From positions 1 through 48,346 of the forward strand of contig MNCI01015029.1 in the NCBI GenBank assembly GCA_015680685.1: DNA of 48,346 bases, written 5' to 3'. This DNA is from Gnetum montanum. Its lineage: Eukaryota > Streptophyta > Gnetopsida > Gnetales > Gnetaceae. The notes beneath the pieces were generated by a model that saw nothing but the letters and a program-made list of their open reading frames with translations, was not told the DNA's origin and did not search any database. The position numbers and the translations under genes were made by a program. Position 1 is the first letter of the stretch. Every line of letters begins with the position of its first letter. This document shows positions 31,188 to 42,440 of this stretch, in pieces.

Positions 31188-31664
31188 GTGAGAAGATGGA
31201 GGATGTGATTATTGTTAAGAAGATATTGCATTCCCTATCCTCCAAGGTTGATTATGTTGTTTGTTCAATTAAAGTATCCAAAGATGTTGATGAACTTCAA
31301 AGTTCTTTGTTAGTCTATGAATAGAAGATGAATCGAAATTCAACTTCTAAAGAGCAATCTTGGAAGGCTTCTACTTTTACTTATTACCCAAGAGGGAGAT
31401 GTAGAGGTAGAGGAAGAGGAAGAGGAGATTGAGGTAATAGAGATGCCAATAGACATTTCAAATGGGATGGTGATAAATTTCAAGGCAAAGGTAGAGGAAA
31501 AGTTGACAAATCTAAGGTGGAATGCTTTAAATGTCATAAATATGGACACTATCATTTGCAATGCTACACTAAACTACCCAATGAAAAAGGAGATAAATCA
31601 AATTGTATAGAAGAGGAGTCTAAAACTTTGTTGATGGTGTTTCAAGCCAATCAAGAGTCTTAGT
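31188..31664 (+). pseudogene. copia gag with zinc knuckle, decayed
   Basis: Reads MEDVIIVKKILHSLSSKVDY and DELQSSLLVYE (the gag-polypeptide UBN2-type region), an Arg/Gly-rich stretch (31390-31430), then CFKCHKYGHYHLQC at 31523-31564, a CX2CX4HX4C zinc knuckle that is intact. Stops near 31323 and 31431 break the frame. Confidence 0.75.
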
Positions 31665-31678
31665 CAGATGTATGATAT

Positions 31679-34600
31679 GTGGATACTAGCTCTAGCAACC
31701 ATATGTGTCAATGTAAGTTTTTTTCTCTTACATAGATGAAAGTATTCATTCTATAGTAAGTTTTGGTGATTGTTCTACTATAAATGTAATGGAAAATGGG
31801 TATATTAATATTAGAACCAAGAATGGTTTTGTAGAAACAATTTCCAATGTTTTTTATGTTCCTGATTTGAAAAGCAATTTGTTAAGTGCTAGTCAATTAC
31901 AAGAGAATGGTTATGTAATAATCATTCAAAAAGATGCTTGTGAAATTTATATTCCTTCAAGAGGAGCTATTTCAATTGTTCAAATGAACTCCAATAGACT
32001 ATTTCCATTAAGGATTGAAAGTGCTCAATCTTGCTTGAAGGCTAAAGTAAAAGACCCAACATGGATTTGGCATTTTTTCTATGGCCACTTGAATTTTGGA
32101 GGATTAAAGTCTCTACAATAGAAAAATATGGTGATTGATCTTTCTCAAATTACAATTCCTTCTAGAGTGTATGAAGAATGTATTATTGGTAAACAACATC
32201 GTTCTCAATTATTTTACGGAAAATCATGGAGAGCAAAGAATGTGAGCTAGTTCACTTCAAAATTTGTGGGCCAACAAAACCACCTTCAAATGGAGGTAAC
32301 AGGCACTTGATTAGCTTCATTGATGATTATAATAAAAAAAGTTTGATTTATTTTTTGCAAGAGAATTCTAAAGCTTTTAATGCATTTAAAAGCTTCAAGG
32401 CACATGTTGAAAATGGCTCTACAAAGATCATTAAGACTCTTCATACAGATCATGGAGGAGAATATTGTTCAAAATAGTCTGATGTTTTTCATGAGAATCA
32501 TGGCATTTGAAGAGATATCACAATCCCCTATACACCACAACAAGATGGTATATAGGAGAGGAAAAATAGAATCATCCTCAATATGGTGAGAAGCCTCTTG
32601 GCAAGAGTAAGTACTCCAAAGAGTTTCTATTCAAAGGATGTGAATTGGAGAATTCATGTTTTGAATAGAAGTTACACCTTTGCTATTTAAAACATGACAC
32701 CCGAAGAGGCTTGGAGTGGGAGGAAACCAATAGTGGATCACTTCATAATCTTTGGTTGCATTACCTACACGCACATCCCTAATGATAAGAGAAAGAAGCT
32801 AAAGGATAAGAGTGAAAAATATATCTTTCTTAGCTTAAGTGAAGCTTCCAAAGCATATAAATTGTATAATCATATGACAAAGAAGATTTTGACTAGCAGA
32901 GATGCAATCTTTAATGAAGAGAGCACTTGGAATTGCAATGGAAAACAACCTAGTTCAATTATTTTTGACAGTGAAACTATAGACTTTCCAGCACACGAAA
33001 CTACAAAAACTAGAACTATAGACTTCAAAGCACCAAGAACTATGGAAGCTGAAATCTAAATATCCATGAAGCCTAAAGCACCAAAAACTATGGAGGTTAA
33101 GACTTTACAAATAGTAGTAGCAACTAAATCTTGTTGTATTCAAAAAAGACCATTATAGATGATGGATTATGTGGTAACTAGGATTGACTAATTTGAAGAC
33201 CCAATCACTGACTTTACTTTCTTTGTAGATTGTGATTTCATAAATTTTGAAAGTGCTATTAAAGAGTCAAAATGAAGAAAGGCAATGGATGATGAAATTA
33301 AAGCCATTGAGAGAAATAGTACTGGGGAGCTGGTTGATCTTCCAAACTGGCACAAAACCATTAGTGTTAAGTGGGTTTTCAAAAAAAAAACTAAAGGAGA
33401 ATAAGTGATAAAAGTAAGAATATGTCATTGACTATCAAGAATTATTTTCTCCTATTGCAAGGAATGATACAATCATATTTGTGATTGCATTGGCAGCACA
33501 AAATTCATGGCCTATCTTCCAAATGGATGTCAAGTCTACATTCTTGCATGGAGACCTGGAGGAACAAGTATTTATTGATTAGCCCCTTGGTTTTGTGAAG
33601 CTTAGTAGTGAGCACAAGTTATATAAATTAAAAAAGGCTTTGTATGGGCTTAAACAAGCTCCAAGAGCTTCATACATTCATATAAATACCTATTTTTCTG
33701 AGGAGAAATTTCAGAAATATCCATATGAGCATACACTTTTTACAAAGATTGATGAAGGAAAAGTGTTCATTGTATGTTTATATGTTGATGATCTTATTTT
33801 AACTAGGAATGATAGTGATTCATTTAAAAAATTTAAGAAGTTGATGATGGATGAGTTTGAAATCACTGATCTTGGAAAAATGCATTGCTATCTTAGCATG
33901 GAAGTAGTGCAATCCCCTGTTGGAATCTTTATTTCTCAAAAGAAGTATGTCAGAGAAATTTTGGAGAGGTTTAAGATGAATAATTACAATCCTATAGGCA
34001 CTCCAATTGAGATTGGCTTAAGGCTAAACAAAGATCCTAAAGGAAGCAAGGTGGAGGCTACACTTTACAAGTAACTTGTTTCAAGTCTAATGTATTTGAT
34101 TGCAACCAGACTCAATATAATGCATACTATGAGTCTTATCAGTAGATACATGGAGTCTCCAAAGAAGATGCATTTGTTGGCTGCTAAAAGAATATTTTGT
34201 TACTTGCAAGGGACTAAAGATTTTGCGCTATTTTGCAATAAAGGTGAGAAATCTGATTTTGTGGATTTACTAATAGTGATTATGCAAGAGATCAAGATGA
34301 TAGGAATAGCACTTCAGGATATGTTTTTCTAATGGGCATAGGGGTTATTTCATGGTCATCCAAGAAGCAATGAATTATCACATTTTCAACCATAGAGGTT
34401 GAATTTGCTGCTACAACATCTTATGCTTGCCAAGCTATCTGACTAAGAAAAATTCTTAATAAGCTATATTTCAAGCAAGAGGGGGGCTACTACAATTTTT
34501 TGTGACAATAATTCCAACATAAAGTTATACAAAAATCCTATGCTACATGGAAGAAGCAAGCATATTGATGTAAGATTTGACTTCTTGCATGATCTATGCA

Positions 34601-34704
34601 ATGACCGTGTTATTTATTTGGTGTTTTGTAAGAGTGAAAATCAACTCATGGATATTAACATTCTGGCGATTGAGAAAGTAGCTTGGAGTTTGCACATTGA
34701 ATGA
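31679..34704 (+). pseudogene. copia pol (protease, integrase, RT, RNase H), decayed
   Basis: Protease: VDTSSSNHM (31679-31705), an active-site D-T-S. GAG-pre-integrase: VFYVPDLKSNLLSASQL and IWHFFYGHL (31789-32121), with part of the Cys pair lost (EECIIGKQHR). Integrase (32226-32690): VHFKICGP, where the first catalytic Asp is replaced; FIDDYNKK and HTDHGGEY are kept, followed by PYTPQQDGI-ERKNR and, at 32694, MTPEEAWSGRKP. RT (about 33440-34330): QMDVKSTFLHGDLEEQV, LKKALYGLKQAPRA, CLYVDDLIL (about 33775-33800, catalytic YVDD intact) and GTPIEIGLRLNKD. RNase H fragments follow in other frames (STSGYVF, ISWSSKKQ, EVEFAAT) to about 34704. It is inactive by frame. Confidence 0.85.
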
Positions 34705-34749
34705 TTCTACTTAAACTAATAGTTTGCAAACTTTCAGTTTACAAGAGCG

Positions 34750-35200
34750 TGTTAAATGTGTTTAATTCTTAAACATGAGTTTTTTGTTTATCGCAGTCTT
34801 TAGGAAATGTCCTTAGGGATTCAGTTACTATTTTCATTCTTTAGAAGTTGAATGATTAGTCGTTATAGAAGTTGAATGGTTTACCATTACAAAAGTTGAA
34901 GGGTTGGTCATTATAGAAATTGAAGGGCTGATTGTTACAAAAGTTGAAGGGTCAACTGTTATATAAGTTGAAGGGTTGATCGTTACAAAAGTTAAAGGGT
35001 CGACCATTATAAAAGTTGCTATTTTTCATTGATGTACTTGCCTATTTAAAGGCTATTATCAGCTAAATAGAAGTGTGAAATTCAGTTGCCTCTATTTGCC
35101 CCTGTTTTATTTTTTTATTGTTTTTTTGTTATCTGAGGCTAGCAGTGCACAGGCAAGTAGTACAGAACCTTAGAGGTTGACATTTATGGTGTCACCTACA
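34750..35200 (+). repeat. 3' LTR of the copia element (end approximate)
   Basis: Begins TGTTAAATGTGTTT at 34750 and carries the 24-bp minisatellite (34847-35014). A CTATTTAAAGG run at about 35041 is a weak TATA candidate. The right end is a guess because the 5' copy is truncated. Confidence 0.6.
34847..35014 (+). repeat. 24-bp minisatellite, seven units, in the copia LTR
   Basis: Seven consecutive 24-base units of the form GTTGAAGGGTYGAYCRTTAYARAA fill 34847-35014 exactly. Several adjacent units alternate between GTTACAAAA and ATTATAGAA/ATTATAAAA endings, suggesting a 48-bp higher-order unit. The left LTR has only about three and a half units (31104-31187). Confidence 0.85.
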
Positions 35201-36457
35201 ACAAAAGAGTTGCACAGAAGGAAACAACCACTGCTACTGCTTCTTGTTTTAGTCTCAACAAACAACTTTGCTCAATGATCAAGTTTTTTCTATGTGCTAG
35301 TGGTGCTCTCTTTCTCAATTGTTTTGTCAACATCAGTGTATGTTGGATTTGTACCAACTCCTACTTAAGAGATTTTAACTTTTACTATTCTCTTCTCAAC
35401 CAATACTACATCAATCTATCAGCTAAGTAATTCTAAATTATTTCCATCTCTTTATCTCTTTCTTTTCATTTCCAATTCATCACCAACGTGTAATTCCTAT
35501 ATCTCTAATTGTTAATGCACAATGTCTTCATTCCAAAAGCTTTCACTCTATATATGCTAGGAGGATGTTCCTTGGGCTTTACTTGGTAAATTTTTAATGT
35601 CCTAAAGACTATGTTCGTAACTTGAGATCATTGATGATATTCATGTTTTTTTTATAAAGAGCTAGTGAATATTGCCATGCTCTACCTTGTGAAAAGGTAC
35701 TAAAACTATTTTTATGGACAATTCATCTTTGATTATTCTTGAAATTATTTTTATAAGGTTCATCTTTGACTAATGGTGTCTATGCACTTTATTGTAGATG
35801 CCTGGATATGCATAAGATGCTTGATTATTTCATCTATTTACTATAATTATCTTCAAGAAGTTGTAAATATGCATTAAAGTTTTAAAAGTTTTGTTGTCTT
35901 TATATGAGATCTGAATTTCACTTTATATAAAGGATTTCTCTATGCAAATACTGTTACCTCTCCTAGATTATAAATATTGTTAACATGTGCTTTGACTATG
36001 AGGATCATTGTATATGCTTTCATATTTTATCCCTCAGACTTTTAAGGTTCCATAGCTATTTTGCCTTTTACTGGTATTGAAGATTTTTGTGTAATAAATC
36101 CTATGTGTTGGAATCTACCTATGTGTATATTGCTTTTTAATCTTGTAGAAATTTGAGGCTGCAAGATGTAAGTATTTTAGTAAATGTTCAAGAATATTTT
36201 ATTCTTGATCTACATATATATTTCATATTCATTTCACTAAAGCATAAAGATACTAGTTTTATTTTTCTCTGCATTAGTTGCTAAAGTTGCTAAATTTTTA
36301 ACCCTTCGGGAATAATTTTAAAGAGGTATTTTATTGCATTAGTATAAATTTTTATTAAAATTTTATATTTTAGTTAAACCATATATTTATAATTATTTTA
36401 TCACATAAATTACATTTCCTACCACAACCTTCTAACAACATCAATTGTCGGTACTAT

Positions 36458-36560
36458 TCCATTGCGGTTGTGTTACCCCGTTTCCAGTTGTGGTCGTCAT
36501 GTTTCCATTGCAGTTGTGTTGCCCCATTTCAGGTTGTGGTTGTGTGGTTGTGTTACCCAT
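36458..36560. repeat. degenerate GT-rich minisatellite
   Basis: CATTGCGGTTGTGTTACCCC and CATTGCAGTTGTGTTGCCCC are followed by CAGTTGTGGT or AGGTTGTGGT, and a third GGTTGTGTTACCC follows. The period is about 45 bases with two to three units. Confidence 0.6.
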
Positions 36561-37334
36561 TTACGGTTTATGGTAACTATGTTCAAGAGCAAATTAAATA
36601 AGTAGATCCAGTGTTTACATGGTTAGAGCATTGATAAAGGCGAAACCAATTGTTGATATCAACACTCCCATGACAATTAGGAATCCTGTGAGTTTTTGCA
36701 AATTATTTGTAATAATAATGTAGATTAAGCAGGGTAACCTCAACAGTATGAATTACAAGCTAAACTACTTGTAAGCTGTCTAGACCTACCAGTTACAATA
36801 ATACACATTTGCAGTTGTTCAAATCTTAACCACAACGAATAACGTTAGTTTTACAGTTTACATACACCTGCACAATTACTTCAGCTGACGGTCTTTTTTT
36901 AAAAAAAAAACAGACATCCCACAAACATTGAAACTATCCCTTTCCTGAAACTTCTACCACCAAACCTTTCATTGGAAGCAAACAGTGATGCGATTGTCAT
37001 TGTCGTTGTTCTTGATTGAATCCATAGTAAATTCATTAACGCGATGGTATAGAAAGCTACGGTCAATTCTAACTAAAGCCATATTGTTTTTCTAATAATA
37101 AGTTTCAATTATATCATGGCCTCCCAAGCAAAGCCTCACGTGACAGCTGATTTACTCTTTCAAAGCGGCTTAAAATCATAAGCTTATTCTATATAACGAA
37201 TAACTTTATTGTCCCTCAAGAAATCTTTTCAAAAGTTGTAGAGAAATTGCAACATTCTTTGTTGATTCTGATCATTTAGCAAAAACATTAGTTTTCTTTG
37301 ACATACGGAACATAAGGCTGAGATGCTTATATCT

Positions 37335-37357
37335 ATCTATATATATATATATATATA
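37335..37357. repeat. TA dinucleotide microsatellite
   Basis: A run of about ten TA units preceded by ATCTATCTATA. Confidence 0.8.
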
Positions 37358-38078
37358 GTGAAATTCTACAGACAGACAATATCACTGATAAAGGCCAAAA
37401 AGGCTGATTTTGTTAAAGAGTAAAAAGCAAGGCAGTATACGTATACATGTGAAGTGTTCCTTGAACTCATTTGGGTGGGTGGCCACTAAGTTCATTGGAT
37501 GAAATGATTGAATTATATGCCAAATTATTTCTGGATGTAAAGAAAAGACGCTCGGGAATATATTTTAATGAAGTTGATACCTTCTTCATGGCTTTATATA
37601 ATTAAAAAAATCTGTGAACAATATTTGGCCAATGTTGCATTCCTGATCCTCAAGAATTGCAGTTTTTTAGTATAATGCCACAAGTTTGAACAAGAAGTGG
37701 TTGATGAGTTTTGATGCAGACAGTTTTTGAATTGGTTTAAAGGGTGTCCTGAATAATTTTCTGAAACTCATTGTAAATTTGTAATTTTCCAACAATACGT
37801 GCTTGCTACAGTCGGGCAGAGACCTCCAGTGTTCGGGTTCTGCATTGTAATTTACACTTTTTGAAAATGATGAAATGCAACACAATGCAGCCTACTACCT
37901 ATACTTATGAATTATAAAAATATAAACCATCGCCAACAATTCAGTTACTGCCAGTCTTTCAATAGCCGCTAACCTAGCATCTAAGTTAAGAATTTTCTGA
38001 AAACGCTCCAGCAACTATTTAGCTAGTCAATACTACTTCTGACGCCTTGCAACACCGATTTCCTTCTTACTAACTCCC

Positions 38079-38324
38079 ATGCAAACTGTGGCAGAAAAGG
38101 GAAAATATCATCGAAGCACAACTTCGGGAGGGCAGCCCAAGATCATGCCGTCCACTTGGCAGGGGCTGGACAAGAAGACACTTCTCTACAACCTTCTCAT
38201 GCACATCATGAACCAGTATGTACATGGGCTGGATAAATGGAAGAGTACGTATTTGGAGTTCATGAAAGCGGAGATAATGACGGCAGGAGGCCTGAAGGCT
38301 CGCCTGTATTTTGTTGATTGTTGA
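38079..38324 (+). other. unrecognised ORF, 81 codons
   Basis: Encodes MQTVAEKGKYHRSTTSGGQP through WQGLDKKTLLYNLLMHIMNQ to LKARLYFVDC. The composition is more protein-like and the DNA is less AT-rich than the surroundings, and it stops about 65 bases before the truncated integrase of the gypsy fragment. It could be a cut-off exon of a host gene or chance. The opposite strand is also open (38070-38354). I recognise neither. Confidence 0.2.
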
Positions 38325-38389
38325 TGCATAAATTTTGGACAGAGCAATACCCACAAAACTTATTTAAAAAGACTATTGCCGAGGGCACC

Positions 38390-38990
38390 TCTCATACGGG
38401 TATGAAACCTAAGAATAGTCTAACCATATTCTTAACCAATGTGTGCAATAATCAGTAGACAATGGATTAATCACTCCAATAAAATCTAGAGTCCATTGTG
38501 CAAATGGTCTAGTTTCTATTAGAGGTTGTAAAAGGTGCCGAACTCTTAGGATCTTTACTTTTAAATTTCTTACATTTCTCACAAGATTTTACTAAGCATC
38601 GTTTATCATAGTGGGCCAATAGTAACTGCCTCTAGTGATTTTATGCACTAACAATCGATATCCAATATGTCCTTCCTCATGAAGTTGTTTCAAAGCATCG
38701 TTAACTTGTCTTTGGTTTAAACATTCAAGGTATCTTCCATGGAAATTCATCCTAAACAACTCACCATTAATTAAAGTAAGCTTAGAACCTCTAGATACTA
38801 AAAGTTTTCTTTTATATCTTGTTAAATCTGAAGGGCAATGGTGAAAGGTTGAATAAAATTTAATATCACAATACCATGGATCATGTAATCAATTAGAAGA
38901 GAATGGAATATTATTTTCTTCATTAATGGACAATATGTGAAGTGGAAATGTCTCTTCATTTTTAGGAACATCACACCTGTCTAAGGTTGA
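38390..38990 (-). pseudogene. gypsy integrase, truncated
   Basis: The minus strand reads MNFHGRYLECLNQRQVNDAL, LHEEGHIGYRLLVHKI, TRGSYYWPTM (the zinc-binding H2C2 region with Cys pair damaged), then RPFAQWTLDFIGVI with the first catalytic Asp, and STDYCTHW where the second Asp lies. The reading is lost at about 38390, before the catalytic Glu. It is truncated and has stops. Confidence 0.7.
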
Positions 38991-39130
38991 GGCTTTGGAA
39001 ATTAGCATGGCAAGACCAGTTCCTCTAACCAATTTGGCTACTTTTCATTGGATATTGAACTCATGTAGTTTCATAATCCATTTAGCATGTTTTTCACTAA
39101 GATCTTGTAAATTAGCTAATACAATTATGG

Positions 39131-40310
39131 CTAAATTAGGAACAATAACATAAAGATTGCATTTAACAAATAGTAGCAAAATTCCTTGAGGGCTTTAATC
39201 ATAGCATAAAATTGTTTCTCAATGGATGAGTATTTCAATTCAACATCTTTCAAAGATCTGGACATGAAAGCTATGGGCCTTTGACCTTGTTCAACTACAT
39301 CTTCGATTAGGATAACAACAATAGTAATATCACTAGAAAAAGCATATAAAAGGAGATCACTCTCATGACATGGAGAAGTTAAAATTGAAGCATCTATAAT
39401 GGCTTCTTTAATGGCAAGGAAAGCATTCTTTCTTTCATCTATCCAATGTATGTTGCTATCCTTCTTTAGCATCTCATTTAATGGTCTAACTAATTCAGCA
39501 TAGGAAGGAATGAAACATCTAATAAAATTAATTGATCCAAAGAAGGCCCTTAAAATAGCTTCAGACAAAGGGTATGGGACTTCTAAGATTACATTTACTA
39601 CCTCAAGATCAATCATAATTCTTTCTTTAGTTACTATATGACCAAGAAATGTACCACTTTGAACATCAAAGATAAACTTCTTTGCATTCAAAGTGATACC
39701 AAATCATCTACATCTTATGAAAATATTTCTAAGCTCTATAAGGTTTGTTCCTTAATCCTTCAAAAAATGGTTAAATCATCTAGATAAATAATAATGTATT
39801 TCCTTATTAGTCTTTTAAAAGTCTTATCCATAGCTCTTTGAAAGGTAAAACTGACATTTATAAACCGAAAGGGTATTTTAGCAAATTTAAAAGTTCCCCA
39901 CATTATTATAAAAGTGGTCCTTTATTGGTCTTTTTTGCTAACTAATATTTGGTTGTATCCTAAATATCCATCTAGAAAGGAAAATGTTTGAGCATGATTT
40001 ACAATCCACAAAAGCTCTTCGATGAGAGGAAGTGGATAATTATCCTTAATACAAGAAGTATTAAGATTACAAAAATTGGTACATAACCTTAATTCACCAA
40101 TTTGTTTTCTAATAGGTACTAAATTTAATATCCAAGTTGAATGTCTCACACGATAGATAATCTTGGATTCTAGGAGCTTATCAGTGTCTACTTTCATTAA
40201 GGCTTCAATCTTGGGTTTTATAGGTCCAAGTTTTTGCCTAAATGGTTTGGTTTGCAACTTAAGGGAAAGAGTATGTGTCATTACTAATGGATTCAAAGTT
40301 CTATGATCCT
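39131..40310 (-). pseudogene. gypsy reverse transcriptase and RNase H, decayed
   Basis: The minus strand reads LPLIEELLWIVNHAQTFSFL and DGYLGYNQI (39922-40296), then in another frame YLDDLTIF (catalytic box at 39775-39786 intact), then KKFIFDVQSGTFLGHIVT, the thumb LRAFFGSINFIRCFI, and RNase H with RPIAFMSRSLKDVELKYSSI (39131-39691). RNase H residues look damaged: the TDAS motif reads YAFSSD and EKE reads EKQ. Stops separate the segments. Confidence 0.8.
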
Positions 40311-40733
40311 CATAATTCTAAGCCAAAATATCATTAAACTCATATAACAATTCAATCAAGCTTTAGTTTTCACCTACATGTAAGTAAGCTCCTATTTTAA
40401 TAGGGTGTTGTTGTCCTTTCTTTTAAATTTAAAGTGTTTCTATTTTGAGTAGCATTTTCCAATTAGTATTCTTAGAAATCTCTTCGATTTTAGTATATAA
40501 GTCTTTAAATAAAGTTTCTCTGGTTGCTATTTAGAGAGAAATCTTATTTAAAAGCATAATATCCTAGGATACAACTTCCTCATTAATTTGAGAAAGTCCA
40601 ATACATTGGTCACTATATTCATCCTTAAGAATAAAAATTCACAAATGTAATTATCATCATCAAAAACCTGAAAAGAAACAACATTATCTAGAATAGAATA
40701 CGACTTAACATTTTTAATAATAATTTTAGAATC
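40311..40733 (-). other. linker between the RNase H-like ORF and RT
   Basis: On the minus strand, remnants such as GAYLHVGEN and LIELLYEFNDILA are readable just before MNPLVMTHTLSLKL. They match the loop region preceding RT in Tat-like elements (EF-DVFAWSYEDMPGLDP in family members). The rest is frame-broken. Confidence 0.5.
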
Positions 40734-41432
40734 CTAAGCATTATATTTAAAAGGGATCTCTAATGTAATAGCTGTTTGAGCTAGTGCATCGGGGACATAA
40801 TTTTCCTCTCTTGGTACATGTTCAATGGATATAAGTTCAAATTCCTTAAAGAGTTCAAAGATATAAGTTTTGTATGCTTTCATGGTAGTGTCCTTATCAT
40901 CAAAGATTCCATTAACTTGATTTACTATTAGTTGAGTGTCACTATAAATTTTAAGTTTGGATAAGTTATAATATTGAGATACCTTCATCCCATGTATAAG
41001 CGCATCATATTGAACCATATTATTAGTTATGGGTTGTGTGAAATTGACGACTTTAAGGATAGGAGCTTCAATAAGAGATATGAGCAATATTTCGGTTTCA
41101 CATCCTTTCTTGGAAGAAGCATAATCTATTCTCAATATCCAAGTGTTTAAATTAATAAAATTTGAAAAATTATCCCTTTGATCAATATAAAAATTATCAT
41201 AATCAAAATTTGGCTTATTTTCTAATGTTTTCATAGTTAGAACCTCATTTATGTCTTTGTCCTTTCCTAATGATGGTGGGTCACCAAAAAGAAATGTTCT
41301 TCCATCATGTTGATGATATGGGAAAGTATCTTCATAAAGTTCTTCACATTCTTTAAAATCTCGGTAATATTGGATGGAATATGTATAGGCCAAAGGATTT
41401 ATTTCTAAAATTTCATTAACATCATCATTCAA
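40734..41432 (-). CDS. RNase H-like domain ORF of a Tat-type gypsy element (open, 232 codons)
   Basis: This is the longest undamaged frame on the minus strand. The N-terminal about 90 residues are acidic and unrecognised (YSIQYYRDFKECEELYEDTF). From about residue 95 the additional, archaeal-type RNase H seen in Tat-lineage elements is readable: NTWILRIDYASSKKGCETEI, TNNMVQYDALIHGMKVSQYY, LKIYSDTQLIVNQVNG, ELISIEHVPREENYVPDALA. The D of W-x-L-x-x-D and the D in YSDTQ and VPDALA are kept. In family members it normally lies between the Ty3 RNase H and integrase; here it is upstream of RT. Probably not functional on its own. Confidence 0.65.
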   Translation of the reverse strand: MNDDVNEILEINPLAYTYSIQYYRDFKECEELYEDTFPYHQHDGRTFLFGDPPSLGKDKDINEVLTMKTLENKPNFDYDNFYIDQRDNFSNFINLNTWILRIDYASSKKGCETEILLISLIEAPILKVVNFTQPITNNMVQYDALIHGMKVSQYYNLSKLKIYSDTQLIVNQVNGIFDDKDTTMKAYKTYIFELFKEFELISIEHVPREENYVPDALAQTAITLEIPFKYNA

Positions 41433-41529
41433 AATATATTTGCCAAGTCCAAGTTCAATAATTTCAACAAAAGATTGGTATTTTTATTTTCCAAAGATTT
41501 ATTTCATTTATTGATTGATGTTACTACTT

Positions 41530-42245
41530 TGATGAGCGACGAGGTACCCCTACACCCAACCATATGAATCACAAGCATTCACACATGATCTAGTTGAATT
41601 CTATGGATGGGACTAGTTGTGCATCTAAATCATTATGCCTTGATCATAGTTTACTATCTTCCCACTTGGACTAGTGGTACCTTTGTCACGTATGATTTAG
41701 TCCAAAGTGAGGCATATGATAGCTAATGTCATTTGGCCTTATGCTACTCTTAATGGCAATAAAGAAATTAGTTAATTAAGCTATTTAACAAAAAGTAAAG
41801 CCTAAACTATCCTACGTGCAATGAGTATCTATTCCTAACCATTCATACATGCCTTGGACTTCACGTAACTACTATTGGGATTACCAAATGTACCATCACT
41901 GGGCATACCAAGTAATTGCACTTAACCACTCGCAATTAGTCATACTATTTCTACTTAATTATAAGAATAATAAAGAGAAATAAATGATAACATTAACTAA
42001 GGAAAATAGTAAACATTTAAGTAATTAAAAGTAATTAAAAGCAAACAATCTATGAATCTATTTCTATTTTTCTTCTATATTTCTATCTCCCAACCATGCA
42101 CCCATGTGTGGTATTTATAGGCTTGCACAAAAGAGACAATATCAAATCCCTAACATCAGAGGTTGTCCCTTGATATTGGATACCTAACATTACAGCTCTG
42201 ATATTAGATACATAATATCATAGCCCTACAAAACATGACTCATCA
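41530..42245 (-). repeat. 3' LTR of E3
   Basis: The 716-bp LTR starts with TGATG at 41530 (its 3' end) and ends with CATCA at 42245. The TATA box is TATTTATA (42112-42119 as written on the plus strand). The U3 array (42138-42220) reads on the minus strand GATATTATGTATCTAATATC, GTTAGGTATCCAATATC and GATTTGATATT: the same geometry as E1 but different inner bases. Confidence 0.85.
42112..42220 (-). promoter_or_regulatory. E3 LTR U3 promoter: divergent palindromes and TATA box
   Basis: Minus strand: imperfect dyads of the GATATTAGGTATCYAATATC type, followed by TATAAATA (RC of 42112-42119). The outer GATAT/ATATC is as in E1, and the inner bases differ on both arms. Confidence 0.65.
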
Positions 42246-42266
42246 TACCCCGATGACTAAATAAAA
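42246..42266 (-). other. 3' polypurine tract of E3
   Basis: The minus strand reads TTTTATTTAGTCATCGGGGT directly before TGATGAG of the LTR. It has one base change inside the G run relative to E1. Confidence 0.8.
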
Positions 42267-42440
42267 ACTTATCCTTGAGGTTAAAAAATGAGAGACAAGC
42301 TCTTTTACAAAATATTAGGAAGGTATGGGATTATTGACTTACTTAACTAAATACACAAATTGACTCTTCCATGCCGTAATGGTGTTTTACAAAATGTACA
42401 CAACACAACAAAATGACAAAACAACAAAATTAGGGAAAAC

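Larger units (their letters stand above)
31010..35200 (+). mobile_element. Ty1/copia LTR retrotransposon, decayed
   Basis: LTR-like repeats (31010-31187, truncated; 34750 to about 35200) flank copia-ordered domains: gag with zinc knuckle, protease, GAG-pre-integrase, integrase, RT and RNase H. The order integrase before RT defines Ty1/copia. There are many stops and frameshifts. The left LTR is fused directly to gag, so most of the 5' LTR, the primer site and the gag start are deleted. The 3' LTR end is not located precisely. Confidence 0.85.
35201..38078. other. unannotated tract, less repetitive than its surroundings
   Basis: I found no gene, RNA or transposon motif. It holds a GTTGTGTTRCCCC minisatellite (36458-36560) and a TA microsatellite (about 37335-37357). 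The sequence is less obviously transposon-derived than the rest and might be single-copy host DNA. Confidence 0.35.
38390..41440 (-). mobile_element. Ty3/gypsy pol fragment, minus strand, no LTRs seen
   Basis: On the minus strand, from high to low coordinates, the order is an RNase H-like ORF (41432-40734), RT (about 40310-39700), Ty3 RNase H (to 39131) and integrase (38990-38390), which is cut short. The RNase H-like plus Ty3-RNase H combination is typical of the Tat side of chromoviral-independent gypsy elements, but the order is odd (see the finding). E3's LTR end abuts it at 41530, so E3 probably inserted into or beside it. Confidence 0.75.
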
